Positions 40,113 through 51,150 of a stretch of DNA of 64,000 nucleotides are shown here, piece by piece. The translations under genes and the position numbers were made by a program. The stretch's first letter is position 1, and the number at the start of each line of letters is the position of its first letter. The stretch comes from Microcebus murinus (lineage: Eukaryota > Chordata > Mammalia > Primates > Cheirogaleidae): positions 47,569,400-47,633,399 of the forward strand of contig NC_134116.1 in assembly GCF_040939455.1 (NCBI RefSeq). The letters are read 5' to 3'. The notes below the pieces were generated by a model that saw only the letters and a list, made by a program, of their open reading frames with translations, was not told the DNA's origin and did no database searches.

Positions 40113-40685
40113 ATAGAATTTGAAATTAAAAACATAATATTATTTACATTAGTACTACCATAAATGAAATACTTATATATAAATCTAATAAAATATGTAT
40201 AAAACTCTATATGAGGAAAACTACAAAATTCTGGTGAAGGAAATCAGAAAGGAAATAAATGTATGAAAAGTTATTCTACATTCATAGACAAGAAGACTTA
40301 TTTTTAAAATGTCAGTTCTTCCCACTTGATCTACAGATTCCATGAAATCACAATCAAAATCCCAGCAAGTTATTTCTTGGATACTGACAGACTGATTCTA
40401 AAAACCTAGAATCACCAACATATTGAGGGAGGAGAGAAAAATTGCACTGACATTACTCAATGTCAAGAGTTACCAAAAAGCTACAGTAATAAGGCAGCGT
40501 GATATTGGAGAAGGAAGGACTAGACAAATAGATTAATGAAACATAACAGAGAGCCTTGAAGTAGAGCTGATAAATATAGTCAACTGACTTTGACAAAGGA
40601 GCCAAAAGATGTAATACAGGAAAAATTGCCTTTTCAACAAATAATGTTGGGACAATTGGACATGCCTATGCAAAAAAAAAAACAA

Positions 40686-40686
40686 C

Positions 40687-40741
<55 letters not shown>
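40686..40741 (+). repeat. Compound (TA)n(GA)n microsatellite
   Basis: About 11 TA units are followed by about 16 GA units, sitting inside the old L1. The YIYIERERER frame is its translation. Confidence 0.97.
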
Positions 40742-40744
<3 letters not shown>

Positions 40745-42239
40745 AGATGTAGACCTTGCAACCTTCAGAAAAATTAACTCAAAGTGGATCATGGATATAA
40801 ATGCAAAACTATAAAATTCCTAGAAGATAACATAGGAGAAAAGCTAGATAATCAAGGAATGATGATGGCTTTTTAGACACATAATCAAAGGCACGTCTAT
40901 GAAAAAATAATTGACAAGCTAGGCTTTATCAAAATTAAAAAACTTCTGCTCTGTGAAAGACAGTGCCGAGAGAATTAAAAGACAAACCATCAACTGGAAG
41001 AACATCTTTGTAAAAGACAGATCTAATAAAGGACTGTAACCCAAAATATACAAAGAACACTTAACACTCAACAATAAGGAAACAAACAATCCAATTTAAA
41101 AATAGGCCAAAAACTTAACAGATTTCTAACCAAAGAAGATATACAGACAGCAAATAGGAATATGAAAAGATACTCCACATCATATGTCATCAGGAAAATG
41201 CAAATTAAGACAACAATTAGACACCATCGCACACTTATGGCCAAATTCTCAAACACTGACAATGCTAAATACTGTCAAGGTATGAAGCAACAGGAACATT
41301 CATTGCTGGTGGGAATGAAACCCAGTATACTCACTTTAGAAGACAATTTGGTGGTTTCTTACAAAACTAAACATATTAGTATCACACAATCCAGAACTCA
41401 CATCTTTGGTATTTACTCAGAGAGTTGAAAACTTTGTTCATGCAAATATTGCACAGGGATGTTTACAGCAGCTTTACTCATAATTGCCAAAACTTGGAAG
41501 CAACCAAGATGTCCTTCGGTAGATGAATGGATAAATAAAACGTGATACATCTAGACAGTGTTATATTATTCAACGCTAAAAATAAATTAATTGTCAAACC
41601 ATGAAAATACACGAAGGAAACTTAAATGTATACTGTTACATGGAAAAAGCCAATCTGAAAAGACTACATATTGTGGGATTCCAAGTATATAGGCAGTAAA
41701 AACCTATATAAACAACAAAAAAAAACCGCAAAAGCCTTAGAGACAGTAAAAAGTTCAATGGTTGCTCAGGGGTTCAGGGAGGGAAAGGATGAATAAGTAG
41801 AGCACAGAATTTGATGGTGTGCAAATACTCAATTTAATACAATAATGATGGATACATGTTATTATACATTTGTCCAAACTATTAGGATAGGTCTTACAAC
41901 AACAAAAGTGAGCCCTAATATAAACTATGGACTTTGTAACAGTAATGTGTCAATGTAGATTCATTAATTTCACACTGGTGGAGGTTGTTACCACTCTGGT
42001 GGAGGTTGTTAATAATGGGGGAGGTTATGCCTGTGTAGGGACAGAGAGTATATGTGAAATCTCTGTACCTTCCCCTCAATTTTTCACAAACCTAAAATTT
42101 CTCTAAAAAACAAAACCTTAAAAGATCTTCCTGAGAAAACTGAAAAAGAAATAATCATGAGAAACAAAAATGTAAAAGAATGTTTTATATGAATTCAATG
42201 ATTATTGTGATAAATTATTAAGGTTTATATAAACAAGTA

Positions 42240-42400
42240 AAAAATTTGTAAGTGCACAGTTTGAGGATTTTTTATAAATATTATGTAATCATGCAACCAC
42301 CACCCAGGGCAAGAAGTAGAATATTATCAGCATTTAAGACACTTCACTCCACCACCTTGCCCCTTCCTAATCACCAATCCTTTCTTTTCCACATGGACTT
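42240..42400 (+). repeat. Ancient interspersed repeat fragment (L1-type?)
   Basis: 'gtgcacagtttgaggatttt', 'catgcaaccaccacccaggg', 'caagaagtagaatattatca' and 'cttgccccttcctaatcacc' recall a common mammalian repeat block (acagtttgatgagttttgac, gtaaccaccaccaaaatcaag, cctttgcagtcaatcccc). I remember it as L1-derived but cannot name the subfamily. Confidence 0.4.
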
Positions 42401-42584
42401 CTAGCACTAAAAAAGGATTCATTTATAGTTTTAAAAATATTTTACAGTAAAATGTGTACAGTCTATGCCTAAGAAAATTGGATTAGTAATGATATTAGTC
42501 AAGTCACATTAAAACATATACAGTATGTCAGTCCATAATAATTTCTTGGTTTTCACTCTTAAACCTAGGAGACCAAACGTTTTT

Positions 42585-42635
42585 AATGTATGAGAGACTT
42601 TATGTATGAGAGACTATAGTCTCTCATACATAAAG
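42585..42635. repeat. Direct-direct-inverted triplet forming a 38-bp perfect palindrome
   Basis: A 16-bp unit (aatgtatgagagactt) at 42585-42600 is repeated almost exactly at 42601-42616 (tatgtatgagagacta). It appears inverted at 42617-42632. The last two copies make a perfect palindrome without spacer, 42598-42635, with 19-bp arms (left arm CTTTATGTATGAGAGACTA). No gene or known repeat surrounds it. It could extrude as a hairpin in single-stranded DNA. Confidence 0.95.
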
Positions 42636-42639
42636 AACT

Positions 42640-45408
42640 TTTAAGAATAATATTTAGGAAGATGTAAATGTCTGACATACTTATCAATGATATCCAGTGA
42701 TCCCAGTTTCAAGATTGCCATTCCGTGGTCTCCACAAAGAAGATAAACAGTAACACAGAATTTTCCCATGGAATTAGACAATGTCTTCACTGTTTTGAGG
42801 GTTAATGGAAATAACTAATACATGCAAAATGTATTCTTCTATGAACTGCAATATAATAGACATTTTAAATGATCATGTTAAGTTTGAAGGACAAATACTG
42901 ATAATCTCATGTACTATTCTCCCTAGAAACGTATGTACAGCAGTTGGAAAAAATCATCTGTGCCTTCTAATTTAGAAATATTCTGGAAACCACTCTTGAT
43001 TTATAGGACATATTCTTTATTTAGGACTATAATTTATCACAGCTTTTAACTGCCCATAATGTCACATTGTCAGAATTGCATTAAATTTCATGTAATATTT
43101 AAAACTTCATATTACTTATTGTTCAAAATAAATCTTAAAGTTAATCCTCTTAAAAATCTAAGTCCATTGAGCCTAAATTCAAAATTTGACAAAGTTAGAG
43201 AAGTAGTAGCTAACAACTAGCAATCATTGTGTATTTTATATAAGGTAGGCATAGTTCAACATACTTTTTAATGCATTAAATTATTTGATCCAGGACCAAC
43301 CACTTATCACTTATTTTCTAGTTAACATAATTATAGAATCATTTCATCAATATTAATTTTAATATTAAGAAAATTTTACCTTTTAGAAAATATTTTGTAA
43401 AATATACGTTTGTAATGTATATTTGATTAAAAACTATTGTTTTCCAACATAAATGCTAATTGAAACATTTATTTATATGATATGAAGAAATTAATTAAAT
43501 TTCAAAGTATATAAATCTCATAGAAATTACAGATTATAGATAGATATCAAAAGATTGCTTTTAAACTAAATATATCATACTCTAACACATGAATTTTAGT
43601 TATAGTTAATAATTTTAATATTAATTGGTAAGTTTCAATTAATAATATACTTGGTTTTTTAAAACTATTTTATCTTCTTGCAAAGACCTAAAACATAAAC
43701 CAAACAAAACAAAACCTAAGTGTATGTTATTATGTTAAACCATTCTTTTCACTACTAAGGCAACAATAGTTACAAAGTAAACTACTTAGCACATGTTTAT
43801 TTAGAGCCCACTATTTGCCAACCACGCTAAGCAATGAGACACCACTTTGAAGAGTTTATAGTTGATCACAGTTTGAAAGTTAAATTTCACCAAGAACTTT
43901 AATAATTCTATGGATTGTATAAGAAACACAAACATTACATTTTTGTGTGATAATTTCCTCATCCATATAAATTTCCCCTCATAAAATTTATCTGTTGAAA
44001 TGCACTCCACCATTCATTTGACAATTTAGTAGCAACCAGCAGATGATATTTTATTTTCCTTCTTGATAGAATACCAAAATATAAATGGACTATATAGTTT
44101 AGGCTCAGGCATTAGGTCTTTTTAAACTGATTTCAAAATGACAGATTGTTATAACTTTTTAAAGATACATTTGAAAATTGTCAGAATATTTTCTTCTATA
44201 TGGCAGTATGACAGATTGGTGGTAGTAGTATTTGCAAAATTTGCACTTCAAAGAAAAGCTATTCATTTATTTCTCCCATTTAGCAATCTACTCTGTCTAT
44301 GATCTTATTTTATATATCCCACCTCCTCTTTTTAAGGTTGCAGCTATAAATTCTATTTTCCACTTTACCCTCTTTGTTTAGTATTACTCCAGTCTAATGT
44401 CCTGGTTTCTTCTTCTTAGTTTGATAATATGCCTTCAAATTCTATCAACAAATGTCATTAGCACTTTAGTTTAATAAGATTTGGTTAGTATAGAAGACAG
44501 TAAAATTAACCTTTACTGGCTACTCAATGTACTGTATAAAGAATGCTTGCACAAATTTGTTTTCTCTCTCTTTTTTTCTTAAAAAGAAAACTGCAATCAA
44601 TAAAAACAAATACTAACAAACTCTTAACATCCCTAAAGGCTTGTGCATTTATTGGAGAAGGTTAAACAGTTTTTGAAAAATACATTAGAGGTTAAATAGA
44701 AGAGTGCAGAAAATAAAATAGCCTAGAGGAAACTAGGATGAGGAGGTCAGTTGATTTAACCTGGTGTGTCGACTCTGGAGTTCTGGAAGAGGGAAAAGCC
44801 CTCCAGTAAAAACTTGGATATACGTTCACAAAAACTTAACCCTCAACTCATGTAATCTCATTTCATGACTTCCATTTCATTGTAATACTCAAGAGATTGA
44901 TATGATTTGAACTCTAATTTTTTTCCTCTAAGTAATAATTGTGTGCTATAGGATTTTATGTTTTCAAATATAAAGAAATATTCCAACTGTGAAATAGTGC
45001 TAAGGTATGATAATCTGAAAGTTGCTAAACATAAATATTAAGATGTTTAAAACACAACTGAACCAAAAAAATCACTCCCAAGTAACAAACAAGTTATTTT
45101 TCAATATTTAGTAATATAGATGTTCTTTTCAATCTACAGAAAATTATCAAGGAAACAATTTTAATAATGGCTAGTCTAAGATGTTAAGAATGCCAAAAAT
45201 TAAAACTGTTATGTCTATAAGCCAATCACACAAATACATTTGAATATTAATATAGTCATAATACATCAATATGTAATATATAATAACATAAAATATTATG
45301 ATAATATCATAGTATTTGTGGAACTGTCAAACAAAAATAGCAAAGTATTTTCTTTTTAATTTATTGCCATTTCTTGATAAAAATATTTATTTTAATATTT
45401 TTTAAAAT
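42640..45408. other. Unassigned AT-rich sequence
   Basis: No gene is recognised. The frame at 43801-44013 has no recognisable features. Confidence 0.5.
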
Positions 45409-45411
45409 GTA

Positions 45412-45705
45412 TTTTTTTATTTTTAGAAACAAAGTCTTGCTCTAAGACCTCAAGCAGACTGGAGTACAATGGCAACACTGCAACCTCCAACTCCTGGGGC
45501 TCAAGAGATCCTCCTACCTTAGCCTCCTGAGTAGGTAGAAGTGCAGACACATTCCACTGTGCCCAACTAATTTTTAAAATTTTTATAGAGTTGGGGTCTC
45601 ACTGTGTTGCCCAGGATGCTTTTGAACTCCTGGCCTCAAATGATTCTCCCACCTCAGCCTCTCAAAGTGTTGAGTTTATAGGCATGAGTCACCATGTCCA
45701 AAGAT
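45412..45705 (-). mobile_element. Dimeric Alu (old, AluJ-like), antisense
   Basis: A T-rich antisense tail is followed by 'agtcttgctctaagacctca', 'caacctccaactcctggggc', 'tcaagagatcctcctacctt' and 'agcctcctgagtaggtagaa'. The second arm has 'gttggggtctcactgtgttg', 'cccaggatgcttttgaactc' and 'cctcagcctctcaaagtgtt'. It is diverged, with CpGs largely lost. Confidence 0.88.
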
Positions 45706-46712
45706 GAGAAATATTTTAAATGGAGGATAGTAAAGGGTGTTTATGAAATTATGAAGAAGAATAGTCATCCTATTAAGTACTTTAGACATTGATACCACCA
45801 AATATTTAATGGTAGGCTGACTTTTGCTTCAAATTCACCTTTTTCTTTCTTCTTGAAATAAGTTTTTAATCATTATAAAAATGACTCACAAACAGAAATA
45901 AAAGAGGCAAAGGTATTTTTCTTGTAGAGCCTAGATAACATCTAATAGAGAGACAGGGAAATATGAAATGTCATTTTGAAATATTTAAAATGATTATTAA
46001 GACATTATTAAGTTTTATATAATTGAGTGATTCTGTATTATAAAGTAGGTTTTATTTTCATAAATACTTATATTCACAGTTTCTTGTTTCATAACCAAAA
46101 ATATTTAATAGTTTTAATTTTAGTTTTTCTGTATTTTAGTTAGTTTAGTTTAGTTTTCTGTATTTTAGTTTTTCTAATTTTAGTTAATTTCTATATTTCA
46201 CAAGATGCTTCTTGTATGCAATGGAAAACAGATTTGATTGTTAGTTACATCTTCATTAACCTAACTTACTTCAATGGATTTCAAATTCTTTGGCCCTAAA
46301 ACAGATTTTCATTGTTTTTCCATTTAGGGAATATATCTTATTCGTCTGGATCTCTCTGTTTCTACTGTCATTGTTATTAAATAAAAGGAAAAATTATCTA
46401 TAAGCTGATAATTCCTTAAAAATTCCATCTTTTCTACAACTCCTTTCTCTATTACATGTTCTGCAATAGCTACAAAGCGATGTGTTACCTTTTCAATTAC
46501 TTATAACAATTCTTCACAAATTTTCAAAATATAAAAAAATATGTATACAAAAGTTTTCCCCAATGATTAAACTAAGATATTTAGAATTAGTTGAAATAAT
46601 TTGTTATGGAATAAGCAAATATTTTATGATATAACCTGCCTTAAATCTTTCATTAGATTTATATTTTTAGTTTAGTTTTTAACACACACACTTAAGTCTT
46701 TCATTGGAATGC
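45706..46712. other. Unassigned; T-rich internally repetitive tract at 46120-46195
   Basis: At about 46120-46195 the motif tgtattttagtt recurs with tttagtttag spacers, giving a local degenerate tandem array. Nothing else is recognised. Confidence 0.5.
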
Positions 46713-46715
46713 TCT

Positions 46716-47232
46716 TTGTAGTAGGCAGAATAAGAGTCCTCCAGAGATATCCATATTCTAATCCCTGTAACCTGTGAATATATTACTTTATATGATAAAG
46801 GGATATTAAGGTAGCAGACGGAATTAAGGTTGCTAGTCAATTAACCTTAAAATAGGGAGATTATCCTGAATTATGTGGATGAGCTGAATGTAATCACAAA
46901 GGTCCTTAAATGTAGAAGAAAGAAACAAAGGAGGAAGTTAGGTTGATGCAAGGTGAATAGAAGATGACCTGCTGTAGTTGTCTTTGAAGATTGGAAAAGT
47001 GGTTAATGAACCAAATAATATGGGCAGCATCTAGAAGTTGAAAAAGGCAAGGAAATGACTTCACTCATACAGCCTCTAGAAAGGGATGCAACCTTGGGGA
47101 CACTTGATTGTAGTCCAGTGAGACCCATATGGGATTTCTGACCTTCACAAATATAAAATAATAAATTTATGTTGTTTTAAGCCTCTAAACTTGTGGCAAT
47201 TTGTTACAGCAATTCTAGAAACTTAATACACT
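46716..47232 (+). mobile_element. MaLR-type LTR (MLT1-like), probably solo
   Basis: Ordered landmarks are 'taggcagaataagagtcctc', 'atatccatattctaatccct', 'gtaacctgtgaatatattac', 'gggagattatcctgaattat', 'gtaatcacaaaggtccttaa' and 'cagcctctagaaagggatgc'. Further on are 'agtgagacccatatgggatt', 'ataataaatttatgttgttt' and 'taagcctctaaacttgtggc', ending 'agaaacttaatac'. This matches a mammalian MaLR-type LTR as I remember it, including the ataataaa polyadenylation signal near the end. No internal retroviral coding region is present. Confidence 0.65.
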
Positions 47233-47490
47233 GTTTCTGATTAAATAGAAGATGAACTCTGTGTTGAACATAAGAAGTTAGAAAGGGTACAATTAAACCA
47301 AGATGTTTAAATTAAAAATATGATGCTTCCCATGAAGTCATTATAACAAAAAATGTTAAAGTTTTCATATTTTTCATCTTTCTAATTCTAGTGTGAGGAT
47401 CAAATGTATGTCAGTTTATGGTTCTTAGTTGTCAACAACAGAAATGGACTTGGAATTTTTAAGCAGAATTTTTTTTGAAATACATTAGAT

Positions 47491-47964
47491 CAGTGGTCCC
47501 AACCTTTTTGGCACCAAGGACTGGTTTCCATGAAAAATAATTTTTCCACTTAGGGATGCCTCTTGGGGGAGGATGGTTTGGGGATGATTCAAGCACATTA
47601 CATTTATTGTGCAGTCAAACCTCTCTGCTAATGATAATCTGTGTTTGCAGCTGCTCTTCAGTGCTAGCATCACTGCCTGAGCTCCACCTCGATCATCAGG
47701 CATTGGATTCTCATGGGGAGTGCACAACCTAGATCCCTCATGTGCACAGTTTATGGTAGGGTTCCTGCTCCAAGGGAATCTCGTGCAGCTGCTGATATGA
47801 CAGGAGGTGGAGCTTATGTGGTGATGAGAGGGATGGGGAGCAGTTGTGAATTTTGATGGAGCTTCACTGGCTCACCCACCGCCGCTCATCTCCTGCTGTG
47901 TAGCCTAGTTCCTGGTCGGCCACAGACCAGCGCTGGTCCATGGCCTGGAATTTGGGGACCACAG
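47491..47964 (-). mobile_element. MER1-like nonautonomous hAT-Charlie transposon
   Basis: The ends are imperfect terminal inverted repeats: left 'cagtggtcccaacctttttg', right 'aatttggggaccacag'. The interior carries 'ggatggtttggggatgattc', 'aagcacattacatttattgt', 'gatcatcaggcattggattc', 'ctagatccctcatgtgcaca' and 'ctgctgtgtagcctagttcc', all typical of this element. Flanking 8-bp repeats CATTAGAT (47483-47490) and CATTAGGT (47965-47972) agree at 7 of 8 positions, the hAT duplication length. There is no transposase reading frame, so it is nonautonomous. The family name is from memory. Confidence 0.8.
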
Positions 47965-47972
47965 CATTAGGT

Positions 47973-48840
47973 GGCTAATGAATAGATAAGATTTTTGTCA
48001 ATCTCAGAGAATATACAGGAATTAACAGAAGCTAGGCAATGTCAAGATGGAAAATCATATACCAGACATCCACCTTTGGATGCCACCTGTAGCGCTGCCA
48101 CAGCTGGACCGTCAAAGCCACTTCTCCACTCCTCCTGGGTACTCCTCATTGTCCATGCTGCTAGAAGAGTTTTCTCATTTGCTCCTCAGTTACTGAGATA
48201 CTGTTCAATATTCAAAGTCAGGTGTAAACATCTGGAAGGCCAAACTTACTGCATGTTCACACTGTATATTCCAGGATTGTGGAGAAAGAGCAACAGGTGG
48301 ATTTGACTTCTTTAAGAGAAGTTTGGTCCCTATCTATCTCTGAGACTAACAAAATGAGAGCTCCTCAAATAGAAGAAGAGTTTATATGCTGAGGAAGTGA
48401 TGTTCCATTAAATTAAAAAAGTATATACATTTATATGTTATAAATATTATCATCCCATGGTAGAGATGAGGAAGCTGAGGTTCAGATTAACATTAAATAA
48501 TTTGTCAAAAATCATTTAAGTAGTAGTCAGAAACAAAAAAATGCAATCTTCAGATGCCTGATTCTCATTTTCTTCAAGCATAATCTCTAAAATTCAGCAT
48601 AAATGTAATGTAATAGAGTAGGAAAATAACTATTTTAAAACTCTAAAAATAATCAAAGATAAACAGTGACTTCATAACAACAAACATAGATTACTTCAAC
48701 CAAATAAATTTTTATAATTGAAAATATTTTTAATGTTACATTTTAAGTATGTAAGATACTTCACTGGGTACATTATCACTATAGTATTGAAACACTAGAA
48801 CTCCTTAGTTTTAAAAATGAATTGAACTTTAGTAACCCCA
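47973..48840. other. Unassigned; antisense MIR-like block near 48455-48560
   Basis: The 103-codon plus frame at 47995-48306 shows no domain I recognise and has no supporting context. At 48455-48560 'gagatgaggaagctgaggtt' and nearby sequence look like antisense MIR. Confidence 0.5.
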
Positions 48841-48844
48841 AATT

Positions 48845-49080
48845 TTGATGATAGCAAAAAACCTTAGCTCATCAGTAGGAGGCAAATAATTTCTGTTTAC
48901 CTAAGGATCAAGTCTCTACCAAGGCTTTATCTTCTCTCTCTGCATGCATTTCCAAAATCTATGTTTACCTGGGAATGCGGTCAACAGAGGGTGTGAGTAC
49001 ATGCAACTTTATGCATATCCTTGCACTGACTGTATTCTAGATCCTTGTGGCCTCCAAGAGTCCACACATCCCACATTTAA
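48845..49080 (+). repeat. Unnamed dispersed repeat, copy A
   Basis: The sequence aligns by eye to 62035-62270 in the same orientation. Matching blocks include 'aataatttctgtttaccta' versus 'aatatttcctgtttattta', 'taccaaggctttatcttctc' versus 'tatcaaggctgtatcttttc', and 'ctgcatgcattt' versus 'ctgcctgcattaattt'. Others are 'tacatgcaactttatgcata' versus 'tacatgcaagtctctgcatt' and 'tgtattctagatccttgtgg' versus 'tgcattctgggtccccagtg'. I cannot assign it to a named family. Confidence 0.65.
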
Positions 49081-50215
49081 CAGATGAGAGTTAATTCAAA
49101 TAAGAAATTACATAATTCAAACAATCTATTTTATGTATTTCATATAGCATGTACATAGAAAAATAAACTTTCTCTATTTTGTAGTCTGGAATAATTTTCA
49201 AAATTTATACTTTGTTTAGGAATAAACTTTTAAGTTCTGAGAGGCTACGTTAGATTCTATCACAAGGCAGTATGAATATACATTCTACAAAGCCTTTCTT
49301 ATGCATCTATAAAATTTTCTTAATTAAGCACATATAATACTTAAATTGTAGCCCATGTAAGAATTACTGAAGCCGAAATACATACATATAAAACGCTTTT
49401 AGCTAATCAAGTCTTTTAGGGCTCTTAAAACAAATGCTTCTATAAAACTCTATGACATTTCAATGTTGATTCCATCATACATGCTTCATACTCTTTGTTT
49501 CCCATGAGATTGATTAGGTTTCTGTTGCAGTACAAAATGAAAATCAAATTTGTAATTTAAATAAATATAGCTTTCTTTTTGTTGCTTCTGCTTGGAGTAA
49601 CAGCCTCCATCCTCATCCATAAAATCTTCCCCAAAGATAAGATTATATTTCTCTGTTAACTGAGGGACAGACATTACGTTCTCAAAATTAGGGTCTTAGA
49701 AATCAAAAACAAATCTTATCAATGCTGGCAAGGCCCTCCTGTGGTATCTAGAAAACAGGAAATCTTCAATGAAAACAATTACAAAGACTAACTATTGGCT
49801 TAATAGAGTCCAATTTCAGTAACATGAAATTCTCAGAATGAGTTAGCTTGGGTGTACTGCCTATGAGATCAATGAAATAACAATTAACCAGCCAATCCTC
49901 AAAGGCTTTTTGAAAGACTTTTGCTACCCAGACACATTACTCAGAATGTTAAGGGTTCTATTATGCAAAAAGAACAAAACTGTAACTTCCTTAAGGCCAA
50001 GAGTTGTGTCTTATAATTTGTTTTCAGGGAAGAAGGTTTGAACACTCCTAGAAGGAGTGGGAAAGTGAAGATTTTACCAAAAGATATGGGAATGGACTCT
50101 CATGAATAGAAACTTGAGTATTTGTGCTCACTGATACAACCAGAGAGAGGAAGAGGAAGGGAGAATGCATTTAGCTCTGGAAATCTTCAAGGCAGACCAC
50201 ATTACTATTGTGGTA
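49081..50215. other. Unassigned AT-rich sequence
   Basis: No gene or repeat is recognised. Confidence 0.5.
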
Positions 50216-50218
50216 TGA

Positions 50219-50269
<51 letters not shown>

Positions 50270-50367
50270 AGACAGAGAGAGAGAGAGACAGAGAGAGAGA
50301 GAGAGACAGAGAGAGAGAGAAAGAGAGACAGAGAGAGAGAGAAAGAGACAGAGAAAGAGAGAGAGAT
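50219..50367 (+). repeat. Compound (GT)n(GA/GACA)n microsatellite
   Basis: About 23 GT units are followed by GA-rich sequence punctuated by gaca and gaaa units. Both strands give long stop-free frames (CVCV/ERERE, SLSL/THTH) that are repeat translations. Confidence 0.97.
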
Positions 50368-50920
50368 GGAGGGGTACCAGGAGCACGTGGATTCTGTGGC
50401 TTCCTTTCTACTTTTCCTTATGCAAATCTAGGTCCTGGGAGCAATTGTCTTTCCTTGTACATACCCGAGGTTTTATTCAAAGATTGTAAGTAGCTTTTAT
50501 GAGAGAGACAGTTTCATGATCCCTAAAATAGTAAAAAATTAATGGATGATTTCATAACCTCGACTAGATTTAGATCCCCTTTGAAAGCTAAAGGCTGAGA
50601 CTCTGCCATTTAGAATGACACAGATAAATGGAGATAGAAATCTCATAGACTCGTTTCCTACCTGAAGCTTTGGTTGGTCTTTATTAAAAAAAAAAAAAAA
50701 AACAACTACATAAATTTACACATTATAGAAGTGATGCCTTAATGGTTTGGGTGGGACCCTGTATACAACAAACTGTTTGTGTGCTCGGGGTGGCCCAAGG
50801 GCAGAAAGGTGATCCACTAGACAAAGAGCCCAACAATATGTAGAGGGACCAACCCTTTCAATGACTGGTAGTTTTCAGGCTGGGTAGAGGTTTGTCCTAC
50901 TCAAATGCATATAGTGTCTA
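50368..50920. other. Unassigned; A17 run at 50686-50702
   Basis: A pure 17-A run is the only structured feature I see. It is not clearly attached to a retroelement. Confidence 0.5.
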
Positions 50921-50924
50921 AAGT

Positions 50925-51150
50925 TCCAAGATGGGCTCCTACCAGGAGCTGCTGGCCCATGACAAGGCCTTTGCTAAGTTCCTACTCAGATATACCAACA
51001 CAGACCAAGAATAATCCTCAGAGGATGATGGGAAGATGGGCATCAAATCTCCAGGGAAAGAGGCCAAACAAATAAAAACATGCGATGTTGGTGATGGATG
51101 CCTTAGACAGAAAGCTGCAGAGATAGCTGGACAGTTCAAGGTATCACTGT
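50925..51150 (+). pseudogene. ABCC1-like pseudogene fragment (linker region)
   Basis: Starting at the ATG at 50932, plus translation reads MGSYQELLAHDKAFAKFL, a stop after a TDQE-like segment near 51012, then SPGKEAKQ near 51050. This matches, in order, the region after the first nucleotide-binding domain of the multidrug-resistance transporter ABCC1 (MGSYQELLARDGAFAEFL ... GPGKEAKQ), as I remember it. Nucleotide similarity is also evident, for example 'atgggctcctaccaggagct' and 'ctccagggaaagaggccaaa'. The similarity appears to continue weakly to about 51150. Only about 75 codons are covered and there is an in-frame TAA, so it cannot be functional. Whether it is a retrocopy piece or a duplicated exon cannot be decided here: I see no poly(A) tail or flanking duplication. 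A relative such as another ABCC gene is possible but less likely because of the GKEAKQ block. Confidence 0.65.

Larger units (their letters stand above)
39475..42118 (+). mobile_element. Old L1: ORF2 RT domain to 3'UTR (interrupted)
   Basis: It begins in the ORF2 RT domain (IEKAFDKTQHPF-like, about 39500). A [12 protein letters not shown] remnant (about 39680) and LLADDMI (about 39790) follow. It is then interrupted at 39934-40112. It resumes with an EENYKILVKEIRKEI-like segment near 40215 and reaches the conserved MQIKTTIRHH motif near 41195 and the PRCPS motif near 41505. It ends in an L1M-type 3'UTR ('gtgtcaatgtagattcatta', 'ctctggtggaggttgttaat'), stopping near 42118. Many stops and frameshifts show it is inactive. 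Confidence 0.85.

Noticed and set aside
46936..46960. ttaggttgatgcaag, reminiscent of MADE1/mariner ends (ttaggttggtgcaaa)
   Set aside because: It lies inside the MaLR-type LTR and no inverted partner or TA duplication is visible.
47995..48306. 103-codon plus frame next to the MER1-like element
   Set aside because: No recognisable family; overlaps no other evidence of coding.
50171..50489. Cys-Val, Arg-Glu and Ser-Leu/Thr-His repeat proteins on both strands
   Set aside because: All are translations of the compound (GT)n(GA)n microsatellite.
50686..50702. A17 run as a poly(A) tail of the ABCC1-like fragment
   Set aside because: It lies upstream of the fragment in its sense orientation, so it cannot be that copy's tail.
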